Below, piece by piece: positions 12,753-24,424 of a DNA stretch of 64,000 nucleotides. Each line of letters begins with the position of its first letter. The stretch's first letter is position 1. Position numbers and translations under genes: made by a program. Source of the stretch: Balaenoptera acutorostrata (taxonomy: Eukaryota > Chordata > Mammalia > Artiodactyla > Balaenopteridae); NCBI RefSeq assembly GCF_949987535.1, contig NC_080066.1:132846335-132910334 (forward strand), read 5' to 3'. Under the pieces are notes generated by a model that was not told the DNA's origin, ran no database searches, and saw only the letters and a program-made list of their open reading frames with translations.

Positions 12753-12949
12753 AGATCTAAATTTTTTTGTTTCATTAACTCCTGTAAGCATTCAGAGTAC
12801 TGCCATTTGTTCCCATTTTCTCAAATACATTTTGATCAGCTGAAAAAGGCCCATATTGTTCAACTTTTAAGTGAATTAGGGATGGGGATCGCTGTGAAGG
12901 ATTGCAGATCACTAAAAACAAATACACAAACACACATTTTTTTTCTCTA

Positions 12950-13180
12950 GCCCAGTATTTCTAGCCCCCTATAGCTGCACATTAGTACCACCTGGGGTGC
13001 TTTCCAAAACTCCCAGTGCATTTTCACCCCTACCCACCCCCCCGACCCCCTACTTACCAATGCACCAGAATACAATTTAATTGGTCTGGGGAGGGGCCCA
13101 GTGACCAGGTATTTCTCAAAAGCTCTGCTTCTCTTGGGATTCTACTGTGCAGCACAGAAGCAGAGCCACTGCAGGCTAGC
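12950..13180 (+). mobile_element. MER5A-family hAT-Charlie element (second copy)
   Basis: The words 'gctgcacattagtaccacctgggg', 'ccagaatacaatttaattggtctgggg', 'cccagtgaccaggtattt' and 'gattctactgtgcagc' follow the same family in order. The two halves are near-symmetric, as expected of this short inverted-terminal-repeat element. Confidence 0.65.
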
Positions 13181-13590
13181 TTCTGCAACTCCGAGGCACT
13201 CCAGGTATGGCCAAGTTGTTTTTATGCTCCCCACAGCTGTTAGCCATTAACTCCGAGCATTCTCGAGGAAAGCTTAGTTTGATGATACAACTCACGTAAA
13301 CATTTCTCTTATGAACTTGTAATTCAATAAGACTTCTCAGCAAGGGAGATGATGCAGAGAACCTAGTTTTCTTTGGTCCTTTTTAGAAAAAAACCGACAA
13401 TTATCAAATTATCGTGCATCCTGTGGCTCTAGGAAGTGCACGGGCTTTAAAGGAGATTTTGTCCATTTTCTCCTTCGCAAGGCTCCACGTTAACCAGCCA
13501 AGTTGGCAGAAGCCGGCAGAGGCAGTAAAAGTTCCTGAAGGTTCAGATGTCAACAGAACAATCCGTCCCCAGAGAACAAGTGTTTCTGGA
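13180..13590. other. Non-coding stretch
   Basis: No repeat or gene recognised. Overlapping open frames of 78 codons (plus) and 79 codons (minus) at 13404-13650 have no recognisable domain. Confidence 0.4.
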
Positions 13591-13591
13591 A

Positions 13592-13800
13592 GGTCGCAGT
13601 GGTTAAAAAGCCAGACTGTCACTTGGAATCCTGGCTCCATCATTTTCTAACTATAGGTCCCTGGGCAATTTTCTTAACACCTAGTTTCCTCATGGATAAA
13701 AATGTGATGGTGATTAGGTTATGAAGATTAGAATAAGTTAATGTATATGCAGTGCTTTTTTGTACAATGCGTGTTATATAGGCATTATTATCATTATCAC
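13592..13800 (+). mobile_element. MIR SINE
   Basis: The order 'gtcgcagtggttaaaaagcc', 'cacttggaatcctggctcc', 'ccctgggcaattttcttaac' and 'agtttcctca' is the tRNA-derived head and core of MIR, on the plus strand. The tail ends near 'ggcattattatcattatc'. Confidence 0.75.
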
Positions 13801-14935
13801 ATACCCCGTGAGATTAGAAGTGAGATATTATTCTTTCCCCCTTTTAAAATTACATTTTAGCATTGCCTCAGCAAGGCTAGAGCACCTGTGTCTTTGTTTA
13901 GAGAACAACTGGAAAGAGGAGTGTGGCGACTGGCAGGGCTGGGAAAGTCAGTCTTAGAGCCAGAAAGGTAAACTGAGGCTGGGTGGTGGCAGACCTTATG
14001 GGCTAGGCCAGAGGATCTAGATTAATCTCGTCAGCAATAGAGAGCCATTCGAAATGTTTGAACCAGAGAAAGATGTGACCGTCTTTCTGTTTTAAAACAG
14101 ACCAGTGCAGAGTTCAAATGGGGTATGCAAGTATCTCGCCTCTTCTTGAGCTGCCAGAGTTTTTCTGCCCTACTTCTACAAGTGGTGCTACCGCAAGATT
14201 TGCATTTGCAATTTGTGGTTTTCCTGAAACAGAGAAGGGCTTTCAATCCACTGACATTTCGGTGTCTGCCCCAAGAGGATGACAGTTGAATAAAACCTTG
14301 AAGCCCCAATGTACATTCTGATAACTCCCAGCCAGCTGCAGCCCTGGAGTAATTTTATTTTTCCCTTAAATCTTAAAACAGGTAGTTGTATCATCTAAGG
14401 CACTTTGGAGATTTTCATTCCAGCCTTTGCCCCGCCCGCCCCCCATCCTGTGCCCAACAAAACCCAAAGTAAAGGAACAAGGTAACTGGGAACAATGTCA
14501 TGGACCCTCCTGGAGCAGCTGGGGCCCTCCAGATACTATGGGAATGTCACGGAATGGAGAGGAATTGCTAGCCTGCTGTCAAGTAGCTCAGGGGGTTAAG
14601 GTCAAGGAGTTTACAACGGAGACTTGGGGCTTGGTCAGATATAATGCAGAATGTGAAAATGCTTACATGCTTAGAAGTTTGCCCAAATCATCTCCCATAG
14701 GTTAAAACCAGAGTATGTAAAATTAGGTAACTTGACTCCAGCCTTCTATTTAAGAAAAAGACAAAACACTCTTAAATAAAATAAATATATTCCTTCCAAC
14801 TCAGAAGTGGGAGGTATTTGGGAAGTGGAGCTGAAATGATGTAACTTCTAAACCTAGTTCTTTCCTGATTTAGGTTATTTAACTCTTAAAATCTCTGTTC
14901 TCCCCCCAAATAAGTGGTAATATCAAATTCTCAAT
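13800..14935. other. Non-coding stretch
   Basis: No gene or named repeat. Open frames of 92 codons on each strand (14031-14309 minus, 14427-14705 plus) show no domain and no splice-site pair. Confidence 0.4.
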
Positions 14936-14939
14936 CACC

Positions 14940-15365
14940 TAGATGTGTAGAAGTTCAACAAATGCTTGTTGAGTGCTTACCATGTGATAGCCCCTGTGTT
15001 TTTTGGTTTGTTTTCCTTAAGATTTTTTTTGATGTGGACCATTTTTAAAGTCTTTATTAAATTTGTTTCAATATTGCTTCTGTTTCATGTTTTGGTTTTT
15101 TGGCCATGAGGCATGTGGGATCTTAGCTCCCCGATCAGGGATCAAACCCGCACCCCCTGCACTGGAAAGCAAAGTCTTAACCACTGGACCTTCAGGGAAG
15201 TCCCAAGCCCCTGTGTTTTATTCAATCAGTTCTCATCATAACGCTATTGACCCGGGAATATCATTAACCCCATTTAGCAGATAAGGATACTGAAGCAGAG
15301 AGAGGTTAATAACTTGCCCAAAGCCACAGAGCTTGAAAGTAGCAAAGCCAAGATTCAAACTTGGA
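14940..15365 (-). mobile_element. MIR-family SINE, split by a CHR SINE
   Basis: The 5' piece (14940-14988) reads 'aacaaatgcttgttgagtgcttaccatgtg' and the 3' piece (15220-15365) reads 'aggatactgaagcagagagagg', 'ttgcccaaagccacagagc' and 'gccaagattcaaac', all in the order of MIR on the minus strand. The two pieces join perfectly if the CHR SINE and one copy of its target duplication are ignored. Confidence 0.7.
15003..15205 (-). mobile_element. CHR-family tRNA SINE, minus strand, in a MIR
   Basis: On the minus strand the element begins gggacttccctgaaggtcc and contains an A-box-like tggttaagact and a B-box-like ggtttgatccc, which are Pol III promoter elements of a tRNA-derived SINE. A target-site duplication agcccctgtgtttt flanks it exactly (14989-15002 and 15206-15219). 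The short form without the long 3' domain indicates a truncated or older subtype. Confidence 0.88.
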
Positions 15366-15935
15366 ATCTAGAGTCGGTGTGGCTACAATAAAATGCAGTC
15401 ACCGCCCTGAACAAGCTGAGAGCCTAGTGGGGAAAAATTGAGTGCATGCAGACATGTTTACAACCCAGGTGCCTCTGCAGGAAATCAAGAAGACAAGAAT
15501 GTTGAGGGAGAGAGAAGACCTGGTTGCCAGGGTCAGAGAGGCTTCTGAGAAGAGTGGGGTGGGAAATGGGGCTGAAAAAAGTGAGGGCGTATATTTTACC
15601 GGGCAGGGAGTGAAGACATTCTAGGCGGAGGGAAGAAGTGTGAACAAGAGCATGAAGGCAAATATCAGGCACATTTGGAGACTGGCCCTACTGTGCTTTA
15701 GTAAAGAAGCGTGGCGGAGGCTGGGGAGACAGACTCCAAGAAGCCGAGAGAGGTAGTGAGGGTCCTAACCAGCTAATAGTTGGAGCAAGAGAAAGTAGGA
15801 GACATGACTGAGGAAGAATGCCGAGAATTTGGCTACCCTTTAAGACCGTGTTAATTCAGCTTTGTTCGGGGGATGTCTAGCCTGATATCTGGCACATAAG
15901 ACTTTAAAGACACGTTTGTTGAATGAATAAAGGGG
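15366..15935. mobile_element. Diverged ancient repeat, family uncertain
   Basis: The words 'ccgccctgaacaagctgagagcctag', 'gggaagaagtgtgaacaagagcatgaagg' and 'tttgttgaatgaataaagg' occur in an order shared with the blocks at 25930-26440 and 38280-38520, so this is probably one old LINE/SINE-like family. I do not name it. Confidence 0.4.
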
Positions 15936-16340
15936 AGAAAGTGTCAAAAAGAACCAAAGATGGGAGAGGAAGTAGACTAGGTGTAAATAATTCAGTACAT
16001 ACCACGAAAGAACTTTGAGGCTTCGCACATGAGTAAATGGTGGGTCTGTGAACTTAAATGGAGAAGTCAAGAAAACAAACTGGTTTGGAGGAATGCCAGT
16101 CTACCCCACAATGTTCCGGCAAAGGTCAAGTCAAATGAGGTGAGTACAGTGCTTCTGTAACTCTCTCTGAAGTATACGTGTCTGCATTCATTTATTCACT
16201 AAACATTCTTGAGCATTCTTTGTGCCATGTAGTCACTCAACAAATATTTTATGAACATCTATAACCTATATTATATAGATGAATATAACAGAATACTTGC
16301 CTGAGAAACTCACTATCTAGTGGTTGAGGTAGAAATGAAA
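15935..16340. other. Non-coding stretch with LINE/SINE-like tail words
   Basis: Words such as 'cattcatttattcactaaacattc' and 'cacaacaaatatttt'-like runs at 16185-16330 suggest another copy of an old repeat that starts with a 'feature of cyclic tails', but it cannot be assigned safely. Confidence 0.3.
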
Positions 16341-16341
16341 T

Positions 16342-17075
16342 AGAGTAATCATAGTAATAGCCAATGTGTATTGAATATTCACTGTACGCCAGGAAAATGT
16401 ACTTTGTGTTTTGATTCATCCTTTATATACCTCCGAACAGTCTTGAGGCGTATCTGTGGTAGGTAGAATAGCAACCCCACAGGTGCCTATTTCCTAATCC
16501 CCCGAACCTGTGAATATGTTATACAATAAAGGAGAATTAAGCAGGAGATAGAATTAAGGTTGCTAATCAACTGACGATGAGATGGGGAGAGTAGCCTGAT
16601 TCCCCAGGTGAGCCCAGTGTAATCACAAGGGCCTTTCAATTAAGTTGAAGAGAGGCTGGGGGGCAGAGTCGGAAGGAGGTGAGACAGTGGAAGCTAGCTT
16701 AGAGAGATGTCAAGTCTCAACCTGCCATTGCTAGCTTTGAAGAAGGGAGGGGGCTAGAAGTCAAGGAATGCAGACAGCCTCAAGAAGCTAGAAAAAGCAA
16801 AGAAACAGATTTTCCTTTAGTACCTCCAGAAGGAACCAGGCCTGCTGATATACTGATATTAGTCTGGTGTAAAAGACCTATTTTGGACTTCCGACCTCGA
16901 GAAATGTAAGATGATACATTTTTGTTTCTTTAAGTCACTAAGTTTATGGTACTTTGTTACAGTAGCAATAGGAAACTAATATGCTATTCTAAATTTCTTA
17001 TTTAATAAAAATGTATGCATTTATTTTAGTGATGAGACAAGAGAGGCACAGAAGTATTGGGTTACTTGTCCAAAT
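16342..17075 (-). mobile_element. MIR fragment split by an MLT1 LTR
   Basis: Before the LTR the text reads 'gtgtattgaatattcactgtacgcc' and 'atcctttatatacctccgaacag'; after it reads 'agtgatgagacaagagaggcacag' and 'gggttacttgtcc'. These are consecutive parts of MIR read on the minus strand, so the MLT1 LTR at 16455-16982 inserted into a MIR. Confidence 0.55.
16455..16982 (+). mobile_element. MLT1-type solo LTR (second copy)
   Basis: It starts tgtggtaggtagaatagc and follows MLT1 order: 'cccgaacctgtgaatatg', 'gatgagatggggagagtagcc', 'tgtaatcacaagggcctt', 'tcaaggaatgcagacagcc', 'ttcggacttccgacctc'-like words and 'ttacagtagcaataggaaactaata' at the end. It has the same orientation as the copy at 10.4 kb but shares only family-level similarity with it. 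Confidence 0.85.
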
Positions 17076-17097
17076 TTTGGTTACTTGTCCAAATTTT
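17060..17097. repeat. 19 bp direct tandem duplication
   Basis: The unit ggttacttgtccaaatttt occurs twice with no mismatch. It lies at the end of the MIR fragment, and is probably a slippage duplication. Confidence 0.9.
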
Positions 17098-17119
17098 GAC
17101 TACTTAACCTTCCTCTTTC

Positions 17120-18612
17120 TTGGGAGCTTCCTGGTTTTTCTCCTACCCCTCTGACCACTTTTTCCTTGGGCTCTATGCAGGAGGAATTCCTTTGCTCCTA
17201 TCCAATCTCCAAATGGTAGTATTTGTTAGGAATTTCTCCTAAATACTCTTTCTCTTTATTTTTGAATTCTTTTTCCTAGGTGATCTCATCTAATCCCAGA
17301 GTTTTAAATACTTTCTATAACCTGATTCCTCCCTAAGTAATATTCCTAATCGAGACCCCCTCCTCTAAGCTTTACACTTGTAAGCTTGTCATCTCTCCAT
17401 TCGACATCATTTGGGGGTGTAGGATAGCATACAAACATTTCAAACCCAACATGTTCAAAACAGAATCAATACCTCCCACAAAACCAGTTCCCCACCCGCC
17501 ACATTCAGTTATGTTTGGCTTAAGTCAAAAAGAAGAGTCAAGCTTCATTTCTCTCTTTCCCTCAACCTCCGTGTTCATCCCACCAGCAAGCCATCCACTT
17601 ATGTCTGCCTTCACTACTGCTAACCTCGTCCAAGCTACCATCATTTTTCACCCCAGCATCGTAGTCACTTCCCTTCAGCCTCTGCTTCTATCCTTATTCC
17701 TCCGTGGATCTATTTTCCTCACCACAATGAGAGTGTCCTTCTTAGGCAGTAAGTCAGATCTTGTCATGTCCCGGCTTAACACCCTTAAATGGCTTCCACT
17801 GAACTTAGAATAAGATCCCAACTCCTTTGCAATGACTGGTGAAGCCCTCCCCAATCCAGCTGGTGCCCACCTCGCCTGCTACCACTGCCCCTCGATCATT
17901 CACCTTTTTCCATTCACAAGGGGATTCTCTCAGCTGCTCAACCCCTGAAGTTCTTTCCTGCCTCATGGTCTTTATATCTGTGGCTTCCCATTGGTGGGGT
18001 GCATGTGCATACATACGCACACACACACTCACGCACACGCTCGCACACGCATACACACACTCACGCACACGCATACACACACTCGCACACGCGCACACAC
18101 ACGCACACACGCACCACGCACGCCTTTCGTCTATTACTCGTTCTTCAATTTTCAGCTTAACTCCTTCCTCCTCAGAAAGGCCAGCACCTACCATGCTATC
18201 TAAAGCACTTTTACTCTGCCCCTCAATCCCTCTCCAACCTGATACTCTATCCCAGCCCCCATTTGTTTCCTTTTAGGACTTATTACAACTTGCAGTTATT
18301 TGTCACTTTGGTTACTTGTTTGGGGTTTCTTTTTTTTCCCCTCCAACTATGTAAGAGGTTTTTCAGAGGGGAAGATGACTTTTGTCTTCCCAGAAGACAA
18401 ACCCTCTACTTTGCTTTATGAGGCAGATGGCAACCCCAAACCACGGACAGGTTGGGACCTGCACGAGGGTTTCTTTATTTGGAGTGGGGGGCTTTCTAGA
18501 AAGTAAGTTACATAAGGGCAGAAACTGTTTGTCTTTGGTTACCAGTGTAACTTCAGAGCACTATGCCGGACACATAGCAGGTGCTGAATAAATATCTGTT
18601 GAACGTTGAATA
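17120..18612 (+). mobile_element. Long L2 LINE remnant (ORF2 3' part and 3' UTR)
   Basis: The run is one of the longer L2 copies: 'gtgatctcatctaatcccag', 'cccaacatgttcaaaacag', 'tgtcatgtcccggcttaaca', 'aatccagctggtgcccacc', then, after a CA-rich array, 'gggcagaaactgtttgtctt' and the 3' end 'cagcaggtgctgaataaatatctgttgaac'-like words. The frame 17451-17813 (120 codons) is an L2 ORF2 relic. The copy is interrupted by the array at 18013-18118. Confidence 0.7.
18013..18118. repeat. Compound CA/CG microsatellite
   Basis: The array mixes (CA)n with CACGCA, CTCACG, CTCGCA and CATACA blocks. It is almost wholly alternating pyrimidine-purine and rich in CpG. It lies inside the L2 remnant. Open frames of 129 and 145 codons across it are repeat artefacts. 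Confidence 0.95.
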
Positions 18613-18614
18613 AA

Positions 18615-19515
18615 TACTGTACATACACAGTAATGTTTAAAATGGTACTGATACTCCCCATATCATTATCCAAGAGTGCTACAACTACCTAAGTAGTGAA
18701 TTTGAATTTAAATCAATAAAAAATCATAGCCAGTTGAATTTACATTTTATAATATCCTTTTTTATTCCTTTGATTGTGCTTATCTATATATTAAATCAAC
18801 TATGCATTTAAAAATTTCATGTTATGACAAACTTGATATTTTTTTGACCTAATGACTTTTTGTACCAGTTAGCTTCTTTTGACTTTTTTTTCTTCACTTG
18901 TGGTAAAACCACATGGTGCAGATTCAGAGAAAGGAAATGTATATTTAGAACAGACCAGACCAGCACACAGCATCACATTTTTTCCCCCAAAATTGAAGGT
19001 GCTAAAGAGAAGTTTTTGGGCCATATGTGATTTATAGGAAATCCCCAATAAGAAATAAAAATAGGATATAAATGTTTCAGATTATGTATAGCAAATACTA
19101 ATTCTTCTCAAATAGGTATTTGGAGATGAGCTAAAATGTAGTAGCAGGTAAATGAAACAATGTTGATATGTTTAACCTCAAATAAAGCTATATTGAAATC
19201 ATTAGTCAGAAAGTAACCTACTCCTTTGCATAATATCTGCAGAGTAAGAAACACCTTCATCCTTCTTCCACCCTTCACTAAGGCAACATATATCCAATCC
19301 CCCCAGAGAGGACAGAGATGTGGGGTATGTATGTCTGAGGGATTAATGTTCAATCAGTACATTTTTTTTTTGAGGCTACAGCATGCTAGGTGCTTTTGAA
19401 AACAGCACGATGAATGAATCACAATACCTGATTTTATATAGGTTACAGTCTGGTTGGAAAAACAAGGCAAAATATGCAAAGAGGCAACAACACATCAGGA
19501 CCAGAGATTTTACAA
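18615..19515. other. AT-rich non-coding stretch
   Basis: No gene or repeat family recognised. Confidence 0.45.
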
Positions 19516-19522
19516 GACAGTA

Positions 19523-19642
19523 TAGTCAGCCGCAGGGCCCACCTGTACTACTGCCATTTTATATGAGACTTGAGCGTCCTCAGATTTTGGTTATCTCTGT
19601 GGGTCCTGGAGCCAACCGCCCACAGATAGGGAGGCATGACTG
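19523..19642 (+). mobile_element. MER2-like Tigger MITE
   Basis: The ends tagtcagccgcagggccc and gaggcatgactg are degraded inverted repeats, and both flanks carry the TA target dinucleotide (19521-19522 and 19643-19644). Internal words 'tgagcgtcctcagattttgg' and 'gtcctggagccaaccgccc' fit the MER2/Tigger family. It is a short internally deleted copy. Confidence 0.75.
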
Positions 19643-19669
19643 TACTAACCGACCACACATGTGCCCTCA

Positions 19670-19915
19670 AGAGACAGACATGGCGTCAAATTTTGACTCT
19701 GAGTCTTCACAGGCTGCACAACTTCTGTCAAGCTACACAACCTCGGAGGGTCGGTCCCTCCTCTGTTAGAAGAGGATTTCAGGGGCATACTTATGCCTCA
19801 CAGGGCCATGAGGGGATAAAAATGAGATCATCTGTGTGGAGTGTTTGGCACTGGGCATGGCACAAATTAAGCACTCATGAAACATTAGCTATTGTTATGA
19901 TTATTTTAGTCTTGA
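19670..19915 (+). mobile_element. MIR SINE
   Basis: The order 'ttgactctgagtcttcacagg', 'caagctacacaacctcgg', 'ggcactgggcatggcaca' and 'attagctattgttatgatt' is the core and 3' end of MIR on the plus strand. Confidence 0.6.
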
Positions 19916-20450
19916 AAGTTATATGAGTAGTTGTTTATATAAAGGGAGATGGAGAAAAGCCTTTGTCGGAGAGTATTATTTGCAAACTGTGATATTTGTT
20001 GTAAAGCATTTATCATAAACTTACTTAACACCACTGGGACAAATCCCACTGTGATTTTTGCCAGAAGTTTGTGAATTTGAGGTGGCACCTTCTGGAGTCA
20101 GAAGGCTCTTTTCCTCTACTAAGATGACTTTCTTATAATTAGACGCTGCCACAGGCAAGAGATAGAGGGATCTTGTTTATGATCACATGACCTAATATAA
20201 GAATGTAATTATTCAACAAAAATGTATTTATTTTGAAGGATACAAAATAATATCACATATAGTCATAGTCCTGGGACTTTAAAAGAGCACACACACATAT
20301 ATATATATACCCATTATATATATAATTTATATATATATATATAATTTGGTTAGTCAAACAGTCAAAGAGGAGGATTTATTCTACAAGTGATGGGAAACCC
20401 CTGAAAGCCTCTGAAAGATAATTTTTCTTTGTCTGTTTTTTTCATTTTTC
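19915..20450. other. Non-coding stretch with a TA microsatellite
   Basis: A (TA)n tract lies at about 20295-20345, split by 'cccattatatatataatt'. Nothing else was recognised. Confidence 0.5.
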
Positions 20451-20451
20451 T

Positions 20452-21640
20452 TTTTTAAGTCAAATATATATTGAGGTATAATTTACGTACAAGAAAACGT
20501 ATCCTTCTTAGGTGTGCCGTTCAATGAGTTTTAACATGTTTTGAGCACACAACCACAACTGCAACTGAGATACACAGGACACTTCCATCTCTCTAAAACC
20601 TTTCCTTGTGCCCCTTTGTAGTTATCCCTCCCTCACTCTCAGACCCTGTTAACCACTGATATGATTTTTGATCATATAATCTTGCCTTTTCCGGAATGGC
20701 ATATGAATGGAATCAGACAGTGTCTAGACTTTTGTGTCTACCTTCTTTCACTTAGTATAATGCATCTGAGATTCTTCCCTGTCTTTACATGTCTCAGTGC
20801 GTAGTTTACTTTTCATTCCTGAGAGATACTCCACTGTGGATGTACCACGAGTTTTCTATCCAGACATTTAGATTGTTTCTAGCTTTTCGCCATTAGGGAT
20901 AAAACTATTATAAACATTCACCTGCAGGTCTTTGTGTGGACAGATGTTTCATTTCTCTTGGGGAAATATCTAGGAGTGGGATTGCTAGGTCTTATGGTAA
21001 GGATATGTTTAATTTTATAAGAAACTGCCAAATTGTCTTCTAACATGTCTGTGCCATTTTGCATTCCACCAGCAGTGTTTGAGAGTTCCAATTGCTGCAT
21101 ATCTTTGCCAGCCCTTGATATTGTGAAGTTTTTTGTTTGTTTTAGTAGTTATATAGTGGCATTCACTGTGACTTGAGTTTGCATATCCCTAATGGTTAAT
21201 GAGGTTGAGCATATTTTCAAGTGCTTATTTACCATCCATATATCTTATATGAAAGAGAATCTGTTCAAATCTTCTGCCCATTTTGTTAATGGGTTGTTTG
21301 TCTTATTATTGGGTTATAAGAGTTCCTCATGATCTAGATGTAAGACCTTTATCCAAGATGTATTTTGCAAATATATTCTTCCAGTCTGTGGCTTGTCTTT
21401 TCATTTTCTTAACAGTGTCTTTTAAAAAGAGAAAGGTTTTCATTTTGGTGAAATCCAATTTATCAATCTTTATTTTATGGTTCATGCTTTTTACATCCTG
21501 AGAAATCTTTGTTCAACCCATGGTTACAAAGATTTTCTCCTATATTTTAAAAGTTTATTGTTTTAGATTTTATGTTTGGTCTCTGATCCATCACTGTAGG
21601 GTTTTGACCAGAGTTATACAAAATTTCATTTCTATTTCTA
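20452..21640 (-). mobile_element. Old L1 3' end (L1M-like)
   Basis: On the minus strand the text gives the 3' UTR ('attgaggtataatttacgtac', 'aaccactgatatgatttttg') and then the ORF2 C-terminal region ('ggaatggcatatgaatggaatcag', 'ctaggagtgggattgctaggtc', 'gttgtttgtcttattattggg'). It is much more diverged than the L1 copies at 26.7, 29.1, 51.2 and 61.1 kb, with no long open frame. Confidence 0.75.
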
Positions 21641-22050
21641 AAAAATAACTGACTATAACACAGAGAACAGATAGTAAAGCACCAAGAGCAGTAGTTCAGA
21701 GGCTTGTTGGAAGGAAATTGCAGTAATCCAAATGAGAGATATTTTTTAAAAGCTGCTGGTGATCAAAGTGGTAAGAGGTAGTCTGAAGGAAGATATATTT
21801 TAAAATTAGAACCAAGAAAACTTGCTACGGAAAGAGGAAAAGAAGAATGATGGATTACTCCAAAGTTTTTGATCTGAGCAACTGAGTAAGGTTTTGCCAT
21901 TTTCTAAGTTAAAAGACTGGAAGAGTGAAAATAAAGAGTTGCATTTTGGACTTACAAAATTTGAGATGTCTATTGGACATCCAAGTGTAAATGAGGCTTG
22001 CATGGGCATCTGCTTTGTGCCTACTTGCATTTCCTTCCCCTTCTTCTGTT
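21640..22050. other. Non-coding stretch
   Basis: Nothing recognised except short A-rich runs. Confidence 0.4.
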
Positions 22051-22054
22051 AAGA

Positions 22055-22530
22055 ACCCGGCTGCCCTGTCTTCCTTTGGGGGCCAGCCCTCACACGTGTC
22101 AGGCCATGACATTCCAGAGGCATTGACTCCAGCCCTAGGACTGGGCATGTGACTCAGAGTATCACAACTCCTGGCCACATTGCTCTGTCTGAAGATGATG
22201 CATTTAGGACCCATGAAATGTCTGCTGGCACAGTTGAGAATCATTCTCTTTTCAGCTGGCTTGCTGAGAGCAAAGGATGCCTGGTTAGTATACATCTCAC
22301 CACCACTAGCAGAAAGCCTTGATGAGAAATCAGAACTCAGAAGAAAGCAGAGGAACACCAAAGTGAGAGTTCAAGTCTGCATGTTAGAGTTTGGGCTCTT
22401 GGGTCCAATGACTCTTAAATCCTATTCTTCAAAATTTCATTTATGTTAACCATTTTAATTTGTGCCAGTTTGAGTTGGGGTTTCTGTCACTTGCAACTCA
22501 TAAAGTCCCAAATAATAAATATCTCAAATT
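22055..22530 (+). mobile_element. MaLR/LTR-like remnant
   Basis: The 3' part reads 'gccagtttgagttggggtttctgtcacttgcaactc', which matches the end of an old MLT1-group LTR read forward; earlier words are compatible but decayed. No coding capacity. Confidence 0.5.
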
Positions 22531-22870
22531 TTTCCACTGAAATAGCTCTAATGGCATAGAAAAATAAATATAACTCAGTGGTAAACTGATAGTTCAGAGA
22601 GGGCCAAAACTTGCATAAGATATCTTTAAAATCTCCTGTTTCATCTTTAAATTTAACGTGAATTTTACATTACTTTCCAAAATACTTTGGGTTTTGTACC
22701 AATAAAAAAGAATGCCCTCCATCTTCAAACAAAAAGTGATATTTTATAAAAATGCAACATTTTTTGCCTGTGACTCTGTTTACCCTATTTTGAAATTTGC
22801 TCACGACCCTAAGAGAGCTAGAACTTGTCACAGGAATTGCATGGAGGGGATTCAGATCAAGAGAATGTTC
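22530..22870. other. AT-rich non-coding stretch
   Basis: No gene or repeat family recognised. Confidence 0.4.
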
Positions 22871-22871
22871 A

Positions 22872-22968
22872 GTTCAATGTAAAGGATGAACCTGGAGGAC
22901 AAGAGCTGGATGTGAATCCTGGTTTATATACTTGCCAGGTGACTTTAAGAAAGTTTCAGTTTCCACAT
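22872..22968 (+). mobile_element. MIR core fragment
   Basis: The words 'aagagctggatgtgaatcctgg' and 'cttgccaggtgactttaagaaa' are the MIR core in plus orientation. Confidence 0.5.
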
Positions 22969-23221
22969 CAAAAAAACAGGCCTTCATATTTTCTCTCTCT
23001 CACACTCATAGGCTTTCATTGTCAACCTTGGCAAACCCTTCCTACTTCACCTGGTTGGTGCAAGGACAAATCTAGTGGTGAGAGAGTTCTCATCCTCCTT
23101 GAAAGGAGATCCTTGGGAGTCGGCATACCCTAAGAACTCATCATCACTCTTAGAACTGGAAGTATGATTGGTTACAAATGACTCTACTTTTGAAAACATA
23201 TTTTAAAACAATTTGCAAATT

Positions 23222-24232
23222 AATGGAATATCTTCAATATACTGTCTTGACTTTTACAAAACATTTGGCAAGGTTTCTTATGGTATTTTTATGAGTAGAA
23301 TAATGAAAGCTAACATTACTGCTTAGGTGGAGGTGCAGCTGATTGAATAATACATTGAAAGAATATCGATTACCGGTTCTGAAAAAAGTTCACTTAACTG
23401 CACACCACAAGGCAGTCTCTGTCCTTGCCCCTGTCAGGCGCAACATTTTCTCTTAGTAATATGAAAGAAAATTACATATAATTAACAGAAACAACAGATT
23501 CAAAATGATCCTGACAGGCCTAGAATATTGTACAGAAACCTTTAAAATAATAATCAGTTTAAACAAATGTTAACTGTTCAGTTCATCCTTTAGCCTTGGG
23601 ATAGGAAATTCTGGGCTTCAAAGCAATTCTTGTTCAATAGGTCTGAGTATATAGTTAATTATAAGTACAAAATTATTTGGGGAAAAGTGGTTGCCTTTCA
23701 GTAACTTAGCTTTGGGTATAAATAGGAGTATAATACCCAGAACTCAAGAAGTAAGAGATCCCACATCATTCAGCACTGAGGAGATAATATTTTGTGTTAT
23801 ACTCTGGAGAAAGATGTAGGAAAAAACTATACTACGTCCCGGAAGAAGTGAGCAAATGTAGGGGAGCTGGAAAACACTGAGGTTGAAAGGGGTTCTGGGA
23901 TGTGTAACCTGATGAGGACCGAGACTGCAGGGAGACGTGGTCTTTATTTCTTCCAGGCCGTCACAGAGCAGAGGCTGCAGACTTCCTCCCTCTACTTGAG
24001 AGACTACAGCCAGGAGGGAAAGGGGGCAGGTGAGGTGGGCTCTAGCTCAGGATGAGAAAGAACCAACAACCCCAGAGCAGACTCTCCCACGGCAAACCCT
24101 CCGTCACAGGCTGGTCTTCAACAAAGACTTCACACTCTTCCCCAGGGATCCTGAAGAAGGGCGGCTGTGTTCATCTGGTCACGCTGGGCTAGATGAACTC
24201 CGTGGTGTCTTCCAAACCTAAGTTTATGTAAT
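23222..24232 (+). mobile_element. CR1/L3 LINE ORF2 remnant
   Basis: Several spaced segments follow the order of a CR1/L3 reverse-transcriptase gene and 3' end: 'gacttttacaaaacatttggcaaggt', 'attaccggttctg', 'tctctgtccttgcccctgt' then 'caacattttctc', later 'agaagtgagcaaatgtagggg', 'gggatgtgtaacctgatgagg', and at the 3' end 'ctgggctagatgaactccg'. The frames are destroyed. This would be among the oldest elements in the window. The call is by order of words, not by alignment. Confidence 0.55.
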
Positions 24233-24424
24233 TTATTTACAAATTATTAAGACAAGAAGGTAAATCAGAATGACACCAGCCCATTACAATGTCCCTATTT
24301 TTACAAACATAAGGCAAGGCAGGAGGTGCCCCTGGGCGCCTTGTTGTCTCACTGTTTAACTTTGGTAGCAATTGTTTTGCTTCAGTCACTATTGCAACCA
24401 GACTGGAATTTCTGTCTGGTTTTA

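Noticed and set aside
10380..16982. Two MLT1 LTRs in the same orientation 5.5 kb apart, as ends of one provirus
   Set aside because: No MaLR internal sequence lies between, and other old repeats fill the gap. They are taken as two solo LTRs.
17805..18276. Frames of 129 and 145 codons rich in His/Thr or Val/Cys
   Set aside because: They run through the CA/CG array and are low-complexity artefacts.
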